A DNA stretch of 64,000 nt. Origin: Heloderma charlesbogerti (Eukaryota; Chordata; Lepidosauria; Squamata; Helodermatidae). The notes under the pieces are model-generated. The model ran no database searches. It saw nothing but the letters and a program-made list of their open reading frames with translations, and was not told where the DNA came from. Below are positions 9,080 to 20,549 of this stretch, in pieces. Position numbers and translations under genes: made by a program. The stretch spans positions 496,001-560,000 of the forward strand of contig JANEZZ010000737.1 in NCBI GenBank assembly GCA_026122225.1, given 5' to 3'. The stretch's first letter is position 1, and each line of letters begins with the position of its first letter.

Positions 9080-10345
9080 GTGGAAATGAGGCCCTGTTAG
9101 TTCTCCTGGACCTCTCAATGGCTTACAATACCATCAACCATCTTCTGAGGCTGGGCCTTGAGGGCACCATATTGTGATTGTTCCAGTCCTTTCTGTCAGG
9201 TTAAGTCTGGAAGGTGGTGCTAGGGGATTACTGGTTGACACCATGGACTTTGGCATCCCATACCTTCTGTCTTGTCTCCTATGTTGTTTAATGTCTACAT
9301 GAAGCTGCGGGGAAAGATCGTCTGGAGGTTTGGAGTGAGGTGCCACCGATACACAGATGATGCCCAGCTCCACTGTTCTTCATCACTTAGCACTAAGGAA
9401 GCAGTTGATACCCTTGAGCATTGCTTGGGCTCGATAATGGGCTTGATGAGGGTGAACAAGCTGAGTGTAAATCCAGACAAGGTGGAAGTACTGTTGGCCA
9501 TTAGCCAGTCAGGCTTGAAGATTCAACCTGTTTGGAAAGGGCTGCACTCCTTCAGGAAGATCAAGTTCATAGCTTGGGCATGCTCCTGGATCCAGCACCG
9601 TCCATGGTCTTCCAGATGGAAGTGGTGGTAAGGCCTGTATTTGCCAATGGATGTATAGTGTGCCAGCTGCAACCTTTCGTGTGTCGTTCTGATTTTTGCA
9701 ACAGTGATCCATGCCTTGGTCACATCATGTTTAGACTACAATATGCTCGATGTAAGGGTACTCTCGAAGAGCATGTGGAAGTTTCAGTTGCTACTAACTG
9801 GTGTACAGTATCGAGATCATGTTGCTCTGATATTGAAAGATTTGCATGCATTACCAATTTTTTGCCAGGCTCAATTCAACATGTTGGGCTTAAAGTCCTA
9901 AATGGTGTAGGGTTTGGCCATCTAAGGGACTGCCTGTCTCGCTATGAACTTGCCCGGATATTAAGATCTGCAGGAGAAGCCTTGTTGAAGACATCAACAG
10001 ATGTGAAGGCCCACTTGATACAGGGACACGTGAGAGGGCTTTTTTCCTGTGATGCTCCCAAATTGTACAATGCTTGCCTCTTGGAGTTAGGAGGATCGGT
10101 CTTTCTGCTTTTAGAAAATGTGTCAAGACACTTCTTTTTAACTTGCTTGAATTGTTTAAATTAAATTAAACCACTTAAAATGTTTTCAGTGGTTTTTATT
10201 TTTGTTGTTGATGATGGGTTTTACTGTTGTTTTTAATGTTTGCATTTTTCTTCTGTTGATTTGTGGTACACCACTGTGCTGGTGGGGTGGGTTTACAGAA
10301 AGGTTGTATAAAATACTTAAAATAAATAGGATGAACAAGTTATTC
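9080..10345 (+). pseudogene. L2-type LINE ORF2 remnant (reverse transcriptase to 3' end)
   Basis: Recognisable in successive frames are LLDLSMAYNTIN (decayed RT motif), SPMLFNVYMK, RYTDDAQLHCSSS (the YADD box, here changed to TDDA), LSVNPDKVEVLL, HALVTSCLDYNM, QFNMLGLKSLNG and LSRYELARILRS. They follow the order of L2 ORF2 C-terminal halves (family knowledge). It is split by several frameshifts, so no enzyme is made. A 3' tail ending in AAAATAAATAGG follows. The element is 5' truncated and inactive. Confidence 0.85.
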
Positions 10346-10371
10346 CATGTTATATATATATATATAGGCAC

Positions 10372-10830
10372 TGAAAATCAGTTAATGCATTGCTTTAAGT
10401 ACTGAGTGGGGGCAGACTTCTATTGAAGCAAATTAGTTTCGAATCCTTCTTGTTTAGCTTTTGCATCTAAATAATCCTTGGTTATATAGCTGTATATTTC
10501 TGGAGTTATTTCATGTGCAGTTTCATTAGTCTATTCTAGTTCTTTATAACACAAAGTTTGAAAAGCCTGAAAGAGTTTAGTCCATCTTCTAAACTCAGAG
10601 GCAGACTATGCTACAGCAGTGTCTCTCATCTTAGAAGAACACCAAGGAAGATGCTGCTGCTATTACCTCTCCTAGACTTCTGTTGACTTAATTCGACTTG
10701 CACACCTGTCAAATGAAAATGCTTCCTAGCTCACTTTTGAAGAAATATATTGTGTGTAGGGGTTAGTCTGGATGTCCTTGTGAGATCCCTTCCAACTCTT
10801 AAGATTTCTGTCAATTGGTTTTCTAGCTGT
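10372..10830 (+). repeat. Dispersed repeat R3, copy 1
   Basis: AATGCATTGCTTTAAGTACT, TAGCTTTTGCATCTAAATAA, TATAGCTGTATATTTCTGG and TGTCAAATGAAAATGCTTCC all recur in reverse complement and opposite order at 17590-18010. About 430 bp are shared. No coding content; the family is not known to me. Confidence 0.75.
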
Positions 10831-11371
10831 GTAGGTCACTCAAAGCATACCCCTCAGAGGTTTCAACTTGCTAATGGTCTGGCAAAGTGCCCAGTACTTT
10901 GTTTTGTTCTGTAGCCTGATGGCTCTCCATCTCTGGCCTTTTCTATGACAAGGAAGTAGTCATGACTGTTCTGGAATGAGGTCTGCCTTCCTGTCTCCTT
11001 CCATCTGTGGAACATGCTAATGCAAACGTCTGTGGAAATTGCCCTTAGTTGCTGAAGAAAGAAGGCGGCACTGAGTTGGAGCTCTAAGTATCTTTAAAGT
11101 GTGACCCATCTGGAGGCCACCTGGATAGGGAAGGCTGCTCTTGCACCTCATTCCAAGGAAACGGTGAAACCCTGGGTAAAGGCTTGCACCACTGAACTCC
11201 TTGCTGCTTGGAGAATTGGGGTGTATATTATGGTATATATGATTCGTATCATTCAGTTTAAAAGGCAGCCTGGCTTAGTAGGTCTACATATATAATCTTT
11301 TGTTTGTAGGACATAGGTTCAACTCCTTCCAGAATGTAACTGTTCTTCAATATCCAACAAAAGATGTAACA
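10831..11371. other. No feature recognised
   Basis: Apparently single-copy sequence. A 64-codon frame has no recognisable motif. Confidence 0.45.
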
Positions 11372-11379
11372 GTACTGTG

Positions 11380-11691
11380 CAGCCGGCCCTACCATTAGGC
11401 AGAAGAAGGCAACTGTCTTAGGCGGCAGTTGCTGGGAGGCATCACCGGCAGCTTCCCCATACTCTAGCTGTCCCTCCTGAACTCCTCAGGTGTTCTCCAC
11501 TGTTGGAGGGCAGAGCGGTGTATGTCACATAGCCTGTCCTGGGCCCACTAAACTAGCCTGTTGCCTCAGATGTGGTGGAGGATGCTACTGCATCAACTGC
11601 CAATTCAGTCAGCTTTTGTACCTGGAATGAGGAGGGGATGTCATGCTGCCCTTTGCCTCAGGCAGCAAAATGTCTTGGGCCGGCTCTCTGG
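11380..11691. mobile_element. hAT-like MITE with CAGCCGGCCC ends
   Basis: CAGCCGGCCCTACC and TTGGGCCGGCTCTCTG are inverted ends of the family also at 4881 and 41088. The interior shares AGGCGGCAGTTGC and CTTTGCCTCAGGCAGC. Flanks do not show a clear target duplication. Confidence 0.6.
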
Positions 11692-12990
11692 CCTATAGAA
11701 TGCCTGGTGAATATATTTATCCTCAGTTTCTAAGTGAAAATGTATCATACTAAATAAATGACAAAACAACTGGTAGACCCAACACAGTGGGAAACGGAGA
11801 AATTTGGCAGGAGGAGGAGGAGTCAAAGTGGTTGTCACTCCAAACCAAAATGCCAGATGTTGTGGCATGCTTTGAAGATCAACAAACCAAGGAATAGCCA
11901 TGAGAGAGAGAGTTTGAGATTAGGAAGATGATCTCTGGGTACTACCCTTCTATGTGCTCCACATACCAAAATAGACTGCCCTGAGCACCTAAATGGATTT
12001 CCTCTTCTAACCAACCAATGGGACAGAGGTAGCTCCTGTGGAAACTTAAGCTCTAAACCATCAAACCTTTATAGGTCACAAGCACGACACCTGCAACTGA
12101 ACTAGAAACTGGTGCTGACTGTGCAGTACAGATGTCTCATATTTCCTGCAAGTTAAGAAAGGTGCTTAGGACAGGGTAGGCAGAAGGTGGATCTGGATCT
12201 GATGCTAGACTCTGGGAGATTGGCATGGATTTATTTATTTTCTACTCCCAATCGTTTAACTGGAGCAGCAACAAAATGACCCCCACCCCCATGTCCCCAA
12301 ATTATATAGCTGAAATCAGAGAAAACCTGTGGGAACCAGGAGTAGATTTTTGGAGAGAAGGACTCTGAGCTCTGTTCAGTTCTCCTACTCAGAACAAAAA
12401 TTCCTGAGCTCAGAATTCTTTGATTAAAAGTGTGTGACCTTTGCATCAGGCGCTAGTTAGTGGATCTTCTAATAAAAAGAGTCAGTCTTGCAAGCCTGAA
12501 GTCTGCCTGCTTCCAGCTTAGGAGGGCTCCATCGGTGTCTTTAACAACTGAATAACAGAAGAGCAGATAACGGATCTGCTCAATTTCTGCTTGTCATGCC
12601 AGCCGTGAAAGGCCTAGGTGGCCCTGCCAGACAAAAAGTTGGCAACTTCAATGCTGCTCAAAAGCTGTCAATTACGGATGACAGGAATGATGGGACTATA
12701 CCGCAGGCTGTATTTTCATGTTCCCACCTGTCCCATTGCACAAATCTGAAGCCTTTAGCTGCCAAGTCTGTAGGCACATCCACAAATATGCCTGGGTCTT
12801 TCACTAATCTCTAGGGGATGTTCCAAAGATAGCCACCTGGGGATTTGGATTTGTTGTCTTTTCTATCCAATTAGGAAGTGTAATGAACAGAGGCACAAAC
12901 AAGTGTATGTTTTCTGGAGGGCCTAGGAGGCTGATAAGGATAGTTGTGACAAGAAAGTAAAAGTCTTGTCAGCTTTGCTGGCTCATTTCA
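11692..12990. other. No gene; apparently single-copy sequence
   Basis: No repeat family of the window is seen. A 72-codon frame (12596-12814) and an 86-codon minus frame lack domains. The sequence near 12590-12860 is the least repeat-like part. Confidence 0.45.
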
Positions 12991-12993
12991 CAA

Positions 12994-15450
12994 ATCACAG
13001 AATCATAGAGTCATAGAATAGTAGGGTTGGAAGGGGCCTATAAGACCATCGAGTCCAACCCCCTGCTCAATGCAGGAATCCAAGTCAGAGCATCCCTGAC
13101 AGATGGCTGTCCAGCCTCATCTTGAATGCTTCCAGTGTGGGAGAGTCTACTACCTCCTTAGGTAGTTGGCTCCATTGTCGTATTGCTCTAACAGTCAGGA
13201 ATTTTCTCCTGATGTTCAGCCGGAATCTGGCTTCCAGTAACTTGAGCCCATTGTTCTGTGTCCTACATTTTGGGATGATCTAGAAGAGATGCTGGCCTTC
13301 TCCTCTGTGACAACCTTTCAAGTCCTTGAAGAGCACTATCATCTCTCCCTTCAGTCTTCTCTTCTCAAGGCTAAGCATGCCCAGTTCTTTCAGTCTCTCC
13401 TCATAGGGCTTTGTTTCCAGTATCCTGATCATCTTTGTTGCCCTCCTCTGAACCCTCTCCAGTGTCTGCATCCTTCTTAAAGTGCGGTGCCCAGAACTGG
13501 ACACAGTACTCTAGATGAGGCCTAACCAGTGCTGCGTAGAGGGGAACTAGTACTTCCTGGGATTTGGAAGATATGCTTCTATTAATGCAGCCCAAAAGAG
13601 CATTTGCCTTTTTTGCAGCCATATCACATTGTTGGCTCATATTCAGCTTGTGATCGACAACAATTCCAAGATCCTTCTCGCTTGTAGTGCTGTTGAGCCA
13701 AATATCCCCCATCTTGTAACTGTGCATTTGGTTTCCTTTTCCTAGGTGCAGAACTTGGCATTTCTCCCTATTAAATGTCTTTGTGTTGTTTTCTGCCCAG
13801 TGCTCCAGTCTATCCAGATCACTTTGAATTTTGTTTCTGTCTTCCAAGGTATTAGCTATCCTGCCCAATTTGTGTCATCTGCAAATTTGATCAGCATTCC
13901 CTGCACCTCCTCCTCCAAGTCATTAATAAAGATGTTGAAGAGCACCGGGCCCAGGACTGAGTCCTCTGGTACCCCGCTCATTAACTCTCCCCAGTTTGAG
14001 AAGATCCCATTGAGAAGCACTCTTTGAGTCTGATTCTGTAGCCAACTGTGGATCCACCTGATGGTTGTTTTGTCTAGCCCACTTCGAGCTAGTTTGCTCA
14101 TCAGGATATCATGGGGCACTTTGTTGAAAGCTTTGCTGAAGTCGAGGTATATGATGTCTACAGCATTCCCACAGTCCACAAGAGAGATGACCTGATCAAA
14201 AAATGAGATCAGATTCATCTGGTAGGATTTGTTCTTGACAAATCCATGTTGGCTTCGAGTAATCACTGCATTGTTTTCAAGGTGCTTGCGGATGGATTGC
14301 TTTATAACCTGCTCCAGAATTTTCCCAGGGATTGATGTCAGACTGACTGGTCTGCAGTTCCCAGGTTTCTCCTTTTTGCCTTTTTTGAAGATAGGGATAA
14401 CATTAGCCCTCCTCCAGTCATCTGGCACTTCCCCCGTCCTCCATGATTTCTCAAAGATAAAAGACAGTGGTTCTGAGAGCTCTCCTGCCAGTTCCTTTAT
14501 TACTCTAGGGTGCAGTTCATCTGGCCCTGGAGATTTGAACTCATTCAAAGAAATTAGGCGTTCCTTGACCATATGCCTGTCGATCTCAAGCCTCAATCCT
14601 GCCCTTTCAGCCTGTACTTCACCTTTGCCAGGGGGGTCATAGACCCTCTTTTGGGAGAGGACTGAGCCAAAGTAGGAATTGAGCACTTCTGCTTTTTCTT
14701 TGTCATCTGTTATCATTTTGCCATCCTTATTTAATAGTTGAACCACCATTTCATTCCTCTGTCTTTTACTACGCCCATATCTGAAGAAAGCCTTTTTGTT
14801 GCTTTTAGCATCCCTGGCTAACCTCAGCTCATTCTCAGCTTTAGCGTTCCTGATGCCATCCCTGCAATTCTATGCTACCTGCCTGTACTCTTCCTTTGTT
14901 GCTTGGCCTTCCTTCCACTTCCTATATGTGTGCCTTTTTGTTTTCAGGTCATCTCTAAGCTTTTTGTGAAGCCACGTTGGCTTCTTCTGTTGTCTTCCAA
15001 CTTTTTTTCTTGTTGGAATGGTTTGTAATTGTGCCTTGAGAATTTCCTTTTTTAAAAATGCCCACCCATCTTGGACTCCTTTTCTCATTAGAGTTGCTTG
15101 CCATGGGACCTTACTTATCATTGTTCTGAGTTTATTAAAATCGGCTTTCCTAAAATCCAGGGTACGTGTTTGGCTACATTCGGCTTTTGCTTCCTTTAGA
15201 ACCAAGAACTCAAGTACAACATGGTCGCTTTCCCCCAGAGATCCTGTAACTGCCACTTTATCCACTAAGTCATCCCTGTTGTTTAGGATCAAGTCAAGGA
15301 TAGCCAATCCTCTAGTTCCTTCCTCTCCTTTTTGTAGGAGGAAGTTATCCGCCACACAAGTCAGGAATTGGTGTCATGGCTCCTTCCTAAGATTGGCAGA
15401 CCTTGAGAGGGGGTTTCTACTTTTAAAAATTGCATTGAGATTTCGAACAA
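12994..15450 (-). mobile_element. CR1 LINE, 5'-truncated, minus strand
   Basis: The 3' end (left side) has the CR1 signature: ATTCTATGATTCTGTG octamers on the minus strand and the complement of GGGTTGGACTCGATGG. Coding sequence then runs to about 15445, where similarity to the other CR1 copy at 52321 stops within the endonuclease region. The left (3') boundary is reliable, the right (5') boundary approximate. Confidence 0.92.
13280..15445 (-). pseudogene. CR1 ORF2 remnant (endonuclease end, reverse transcriptase, C-terminal domain)
   Basis: The reading frame from 15355 starts ADNFLLQKGEE and passes GESDHVVLEF (last endonuclease motif). After one TAG stop at 14870 it continues in the same frame through KSPGPDELHPRVIKELAGEL, RPVSLTSIPGKILEQ, YLDFSKAFNKVPHD and GVPEDSVLGPVLFNIFINDL to FADDT. 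Two changes stand out: the RT motif usually read GVPQGS is GVPEDS here, and one base is lost just after FADDT, which shifts the frame. The C-terminal part (LGCINRSISSKSQEVLVPL, then [17 protein letters not shown]) follows with another shift near 13480. ORF2 would encode endonuclease and reverse transcriptase for target-primed retrotransposition; this copy cannot. Confidence 0.92.
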
Positions 15451-15610
15451 ACAAATGTGCTTTTCATCCTGTCACAGAAGTGTGTTGATGTTAAAAGCCG
15501 CCAGTGATGAATTTCTTCCCCTAGGTGCTGCTCTTAAAGGTACAGGACCTGACGATACTGAAGTTTTTCATTCTTGCCTAAGTCAAGGGTTTAGCTGCCT
15601 TAAGGATCAT

Positions 15611-15845
15611 GGGTTGGATCCAGATTTAGCCGTGTGCAACTGGGCTGGTGCAATTGGACTTCCTCACCCCTCCTCCCCACAGTAGCCCCTCCAGCCTCCT
15701 AAAAATGTTGCACAGAGGGTCAGGGGACCCTGCTGAATTAATGGGGTGAACTGGGGAGAAGGGAGGATCCCTGAAAATCAGGCAGAGGCACCCTCTGTGA
15801 GTGGAGCTCTTCTATCAACAGAAGGCAGATCCTGGATCCAACTCC
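15611..15845. mobile_element. TIR element (GGGTTGGATCCAG family), copy 1
   Basis: GGGTTGGATCCAGATTTAGC and CCTGGATCCAACTCC form inverted ends, and the interior carries CTCCTAAAAATGTTGCACAG. The same element recurs at 16130, 46973 and 63874. No coding content. Confidence 0.7.
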
Positions 15846-15939
15846 ATAGATCTGCCTTCCCTACATGTGTAAGGCATATATATGAATCTAATTTAACATA
15901 TATTTTCATCTGTACTCATCAAGCATGGGCAAAAGGCCT

Positions 15940-16103
15940 TTATTTATTTATTGCACTTATATCCTGCCTTTTATCCTCCAAAGAACCCAAGGTGGTGTAC
16001 ATAATCCTCCTCCTCTCGTTTTTATCCTCACAACAACACCCCTGTGAGGTAGGCTGGGCTGAGAATCTGTGACTGGCCCAAAGTCACCCAGTAACCTTAT
16101 TGT
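15940..16103 (-). mobile_element. tRNA-derived SINE, 3' part
   Basis: Plus strand TTTATTTATTGC, CCAAAGAACCCAAGG, TCCTCACAACAACACCCCTG and GACTGGCCCAAAGTCACCC are the complement of the SINE body. The tRNA-like head with the promoter boxes is missing. Confidence 0.8.
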
Positions 16104-16129
16104 AGACTATACCAGCCCAATGTCCTCCA

Positions 16130-16358
16130 GGGGTTGGATCCAGGATCTCCCTTCCTCAAGAAGAAGGGCTCCACTCACGGAAGTTTCCTCCACCTGATTT
16201 TTGGAGATCCCTCCTCCTCCCCACACTACAGCTTACTCCATTCAGCAAGGCCTCCTGTGTAGCATTTTAAGGGGACTGAAGGGCTGCCGCAGGATGAAGG
16301 AAGTGTGGGGAGGTTCCACCAGTGCAGTTGATCCTGTGTAAATCTGGATCCAACTCCA
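16130..16358. mobile_element. TIR element (GGGTTGGATCCAG family), copy 2
   Basis: GGGGTTGGATCCAGGATC and AATCTGGATCCAACTCC are inverted. It is in the opposite orientation to copy 1, so the pair flanks the SINE fragment at 15940. Confidence 0.7.
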
Positions 16359-17170
16359 GGGCCCCATCTACATGCCACCGCTTTCACCCTTCACTCCATT
16401 GGAACTGCGCAGCATTTCAGCTTGTAATTAGCTTCTGCTGGGATACACTTGCGATTTACTGTGGGCTTCCCTAACAGACTCCACCATGCCCCATTTTTTT
16501 GCCATTATATTTTAATGCGCAGCTGTGCAGGCCTGTTAGTGTGGGGGTGTGACACTTCAGTGGCTGTTTTGTATTTTAGGGGTTCTACTGTGTCTGTCCG
16601 TCCCATGTTAGGTAAAATGTGGTTGTTCTGTTCTCCTTCATTTCCATGCCATCTGTTTGTCAGTTCCCCAGCCTGAGACTCTCATGATAGTTTTCACTCA
16701 CAAGCATGAGCGGTACATGCCTACCCATCACTCCGAAATGGTGGCCGAAGCCCCAAGACACACCCGCTCCCCCAGCCCTTGGGCACTGAGTCCCAAACTA
16801 ACCATTGCGAAGATATGAAGCTGCAAAGCTATGCGGAAGTGTGATTAAATAAATGAAAATGCCTCTCTGTGCCTCTGTAACTGCGCAGCTGTGAAAGGAC
16901 GGGGGTAGTAAAGGGGCATCACAGAGTGACACAAGCACTGTGCATGCCTACAACACACCCACTGCAAAGTGCAGAGTCAGTTTGGGGAAGGGACAGAAGG
17001 CTCGCAACCATGGGGAAACCCGCAGCAAATGGAAAACATCACAGCAAACCCCCTCCTTGGAAATCCGGGAGAAAACCACAGATGGCTGCGAAGTGGTGAT
17101 TGTGTTGTCTGTCCAGAGGGACCTCAACTTGCAGCCACCCCAGAGTAAAAGGCTTGTGTAGGTGGGGCCC
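16359..17170. mobile_element. TIR element with GGGCCCCATCTACA ends
   Basis: GGGCCCCATCTACATGCC at the left and TTGTGTAGGTGGGGCCC at the right are inverted. The ends resemble those of the 5S-bearing element (GGGCCGATCTACA). The interior has symmetric pieces around CTGCGCAGC (16405, 16517, 16878). No transposase was seen. The 75 aa and 73 aa frames are unsupported. Confidence 0.55.
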
Positions 17171-17272
17171 AGATGTTTTGGACTGTAACTCCCACCAGCC
17201 TCAGCCAGCATGGCCAATAGACAAGGATGCTGAGAGAACATCTGGAGGGCACCAGATTGGGGAAGGCTGGGT
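17165..17272. mobile_element. Foldback MITE (CCAGATGTTTTGGAC family), copy
   Basis: CCAGATGTTTTGGACTGTA, CAGCCAGCATGGCCAATAG and ACATCTGGAGGGCACCAG are the standard parts. The left tip is replaced by the end of the neighbouring TIR element. Confidence 0.7.
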
Positions 17273-17492
17273 CAGAGGGCATGCCCCTTATGCAAAGGGA
17301 CCCAGCAGCCTGAGTTCAAAAAACAAAAGAAAAACACCCAGGCAGCAGGGCTGGAAAAGACCCCCTGCCGAGACCCTGGAGAGAGCAACCACTGGAGCAG
17401 ACAATACTGGACTAGTTAGACAAAGGGTCCAGTGCAGCCTCACATCATCCCCCTAAACACCACACATCCTTCTACTTGTATTTTATACAAGA

Positions 17493-17577
17493 CAGCCAGT
17501 GTGGTGTAACGGTAGAGTGTTCCACTGAGACGTGGGAGATCTGGGTTCTAGTCCCCACTTGGCCATGAAGCTAGAAG
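17493..17577 (+). mobile_element. tRNA-derived SINE, head only
   Basis: GCCAGTGTGGTGTAACGGTA (A-box region) and GGTTCTAGTCCCC (B-box region) are present. It stops after TTGGCCATGAAGC, and sequence R3 follows. Confidence 0.75.
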
Positions 17578-17589
17578 ACCTATGCACAG

Positions 17590-18012
17590 ACATCTTAGAG
17601 TCAAGAATCACTGCGTTTGCAGCTTATCTCACAAGGACATCCAGACTACCCCCCCTCCAGTACATTTCTTCAAAAGTGAGCTAGGAAGCATTTTCATTTG
17701 ACAGGTAGTCAGGTACAGAACTCGAATTTGGAAGAGAGAGTAGCAGTAGCATCTTCCTTGATGTTTTTCCAAGATGAGAGAGACTGCCCTGAGCTTGGAG
17801 AATGGACTAAACTCTTCCAGGCTTTTCAGACTTTGTGATATAAAGAACTAGCATAAACTTATGGAACTACACATGAAATAACTCCAGAAACGTACAGCTA
17901 TATAACCAAAGATAATTTAGATGCAAAAGCTAAACAAGAGGGAATTGAAATGAATTTGCTTCGATAGAAGTGCCCCTGCTACTTATTTAAAGCAATGCAT
18001 TAACTAATTAAC
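17590..18012 (-). repeat. Dispersed repeat R3, copy 2
   Basis: This is the reverse complement of 10372-10830 over about 420 bp with scattered differences. Motifs include CTCACAAGGACATCCAGACT, TTCAAAAGTGAGCTAGGAAG and AGATGCAAAAGCTAAACAAG. Confidence 0.75.
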
Positions 18013-18730
18013 CAGCCACTACCTTTATAATTCACATTAGAATTTAATATGAACATAATCTATCTTATCTACCTGCCATTTTAGGGTAGAGTGTGGGGTG
18101 GTGGGGGAGTTAGAACACAACGTTATTTTGAGAATGTGGTCTTTTCCTTTGAAATTTAACCAGATAAATAAAAACCTGAAAACTTGGAAACAATGAAATA
18201 AGTTTAAACTGGGGTGGGGCAAGGGAGAAATGTCCAGAAACAACATCATTGTTAAAAATGCAGAGCAGGGGTGGGGGAATACTCAATATTTCCTCATTGC
18301 AGTAATTTAGCTGTAATACATTGTCCTCTTTGTGTTGTTCTCTTTCTGTTAAATAATGTGCCTTAGTAAACTTGAAGTAAACTAATATGTGCTTCTTAAA
18401 ACATTAATTAGTATAAAGGTAATGCAGGCACTGTGTCACATTGTTCCTTGGTGACAGAAGATGACCTTTGTTAAATAAAATCGGTTCCCAATACATTATT
18501 GTTAATACAGTATCTTATATTTTGCCATTAAAATGCCATTTATTTAGCTAGCAACAGTAACAAAACACAAGACCCTGCCCCAAGGCACTTACACTCTAGA
18601 AATCCTGAAATCCATATCCTATAGTCCCAGTGTTTGGAGATGTTGATGAGCTCAGTCCCAACAAAATGGAATATTGATGGCCAAGTATTGATTCGAAGGC
18701 AGAGGAATAAGTTTACTATATAGCCATAAT
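18013..18730. other. No gene; candidate conserved noncoding stretch at 18280-18520
   Basis: AT-rich, repeat-free sequence. The segment containing TTAAAACATTAATTAGTATA and GCACTGTGTCACATTGTTCC has no repeat character. Conservation cannot be tested here. Confidence 0.35.
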
Positions 18731-18764
18731 CTGTCTCTCTCTCTCTCTCTGTGTGTGTATGTGT
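18729..18764 (+). repeat. (CT)n(GT)n microsatellite
   Basis: CTCTCTCTCTCTCTCT followed by GTGTGTGTATGTG. Confidence 0.9.
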
Positions 18765-18799
18765 TTCTGCCATACAGTGATGGATTCCATCAGATCTAT

Positions 18800-19110
18800 T
18801 TAATAGATCCACATTATATGCAATAAAAGTATACTGCAAATCAAGTAAAAATTTAGATATAATAAAAAACAGCAAACAGAGGAATAATGCAGTGGAAGAA
18901 AATTAGAGTGACAATAAAGACTGGCTTATAACATTGAACACTATTAAAAGCCCTACAGAACAGGATGGTCTTCAGGAGTCAGACAGAGCTCCTAAAGCAT
19001 AATAACAGAGAAGGAGCCAATCTAACCTCTCTGGGGAGGAAGTTCTACAGATGGGGGGCTGCTACAGAAAAGGCCCTGTTTCAAGTACCCACCAAAAGAG
19101 ATTCTCTAGG
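18800..19110 (-). repeat. Probable L2-type LINE 3' fragment, decayed
   Basis: The phrases GGGAGGAAGTTCTACAGAT and CAGAAAAGGCCCTGTTT correspond on the minus strand to the AFSVVAPTLWN-type C-terminus. An A-rich tail lies on the left. The similarity is loose, so the family call is tentative. Confidence 0.45.
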
Positions 19111-19186
19111 TAGTGGGACATAATAACAGGGCCTCTGAGGGAGATAGTAAATTATGGGCTGGATCATATGGAGGAAGTGGTCCTTC

Positions 19187-19583
19187 AGATATCATTAACA
19201 GGCTAGCCTTGAGAAGAGAAGACTGAGGGGAGATATGATAGCACTCTTCAAGTACTTGAAAGGTTGTCACAGAGAAGAAGGCCAGGATCTCTTCTTGATC
19301 ATCCCAGAGTGCAGGACACGGAATAATGGGCTCAAGTTACAGGAAGCCAGATTCCGGCTGAACATCAGGAAAAACGTCCTGACTGTTAGAGCAATACGAC
19401 AATGGAACCAATTCCCTAGGGTGGTGGTGGGCTCTCCCACACTGGAGGCATTCAAGACGAGGCTGGACAGCCATCTGTCAGGGATGCTCTGACTTGGATT
19501 CCTGCATTGAGCAGGGGGTTGGACTCGATGGCCTTGTAGGCCCCCTCCAACCCTACTATTCTATGATTCTATGATTCTAGGTT
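19187..19583 (+). mobile_element. CR1 LINE 3' end
   Basis: The frame 19235-19492 reads MIALFKYLKGCHREEGQDL and later LTVRAIRQWNQFPR, ending DSHLSGML, the C-terminus of CR1 ORF2. The 3' untranslated end GGGGGTTGGACTCGATGGCC and the ATTCTATG octamer tail follow. It is 5' truncated. Confidence 0.92.
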
Positions 19584-19999
19584 CTAAAACTGTTGAAATA
19601 TTTTCCCTTGCCACTCACCTTAGTATCCAGCCTTGAGTCCAAGCATCTTTCAGAAGCACTGTTAAGCCACCATTTTTGGTCAGTGGGATTAAGCTGAGGA
19701 CAGTGTGGTGGCGTTTCAGCTGTATTTGAAAGTCTTGGATCTGTGAGACCTGGGTTCCAGATCTGGGGCAGAATCATAACAGCCTTGTTCAAGTCCCCCT
19801 CTCTCAGAATCAGTTTTCCACATAGATATAGCATGGGAATGGTTGTAACGTGGAGTGACATGTTTTCCCCTAAAGAGAGTGCCTCAGCCTGTCCCTTTAA
19901 AATGGATGTACAACCCACAGTCTGAGGGTTGTGTGCTCCCCCTACTGCCGAATTCTTTCCCTGATGATTGGCCTCTCTACTTTTGCACCACTAGTGGCA

Positions 20000-20375
20000 G
20001 CATGGAAGCAGCGATGCTGGTCGGGGTTGCTGGAAGAGGGAGGAGGCAGAGATCTCCTCCTCCCTCCGGTGACCCTGCAGCGGCTGGCATCACTGCTTCT
20101 GCGTTGCCATTAGCGTCATGAAAGCAGCAATGCCCATCAGGTTCTACGGAAGGGGGCAGGAACTAAAGCTTCCTCCACCCGCCTCCCCAATGAACCCACA
20201 GTAACTGGCGCTGTTGCCAACAGTGGAGCGAAAGCAATGGTGGCCCCCAGGGTTGCTGAGAGGCAGAGGAAGCAAAAACCTCCTCCACCTCCCAGTGACC
20301 CAGAGGCAGCCGGCACTACTGCTTCCATGCCACTAATAACAGGGTAAAAGCAACAATGCCCATTGGGGTCTTGCG
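20000..20375 (+). repeat. Minisatellite, about 115-bp unit, three to four copies
   Basis: GAAGCAGCGATGCTGGTCGG (20004), AAAGCAGCAATGCCCATCAG (20121), GAAAGCAATGGTGGCCCCCA (20230) and AAAAGCAACAATGCCCATTG (20346) begin successive units. Each contains a CTCCTCC(A/T)CC block and CTGCAGCGGCTGGCATCAC or a relative. The copies are well diverged. A hAT-like end (GGTTGCACACCCCTGC) lies near 20530. Confidence 0.7.
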
Positions 20376-20376
20376 T

Positions 20377-20397
20377 GTGTGTGTGTGTATATGTAGG
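20377..20397 (+). repeat. (GT)n microsatellite
   Basis: GTGTGTGTGTGTGTATATG. Confidence 0.85.
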
Positions 20398-20549
20398 AGG
20401 AGGAGGAGGCTTTAGCATCCCTGTTGCTCAGCAACCCCAGAAGCAGCCTCTCCCCTCACCCCAACAATCTCATGGGTGTCTGCACACATGCAGGTGTGGA
20501 CCCCAGGCCAATGTCCAGTGCGGCCCTCGGGTTGCACACCCCTGCTTTA

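Noticed and set aside
15018..15488. 156 aa plus-strand frame
   Set aside because: It is antisense to the CR1 ORF2 remnant.
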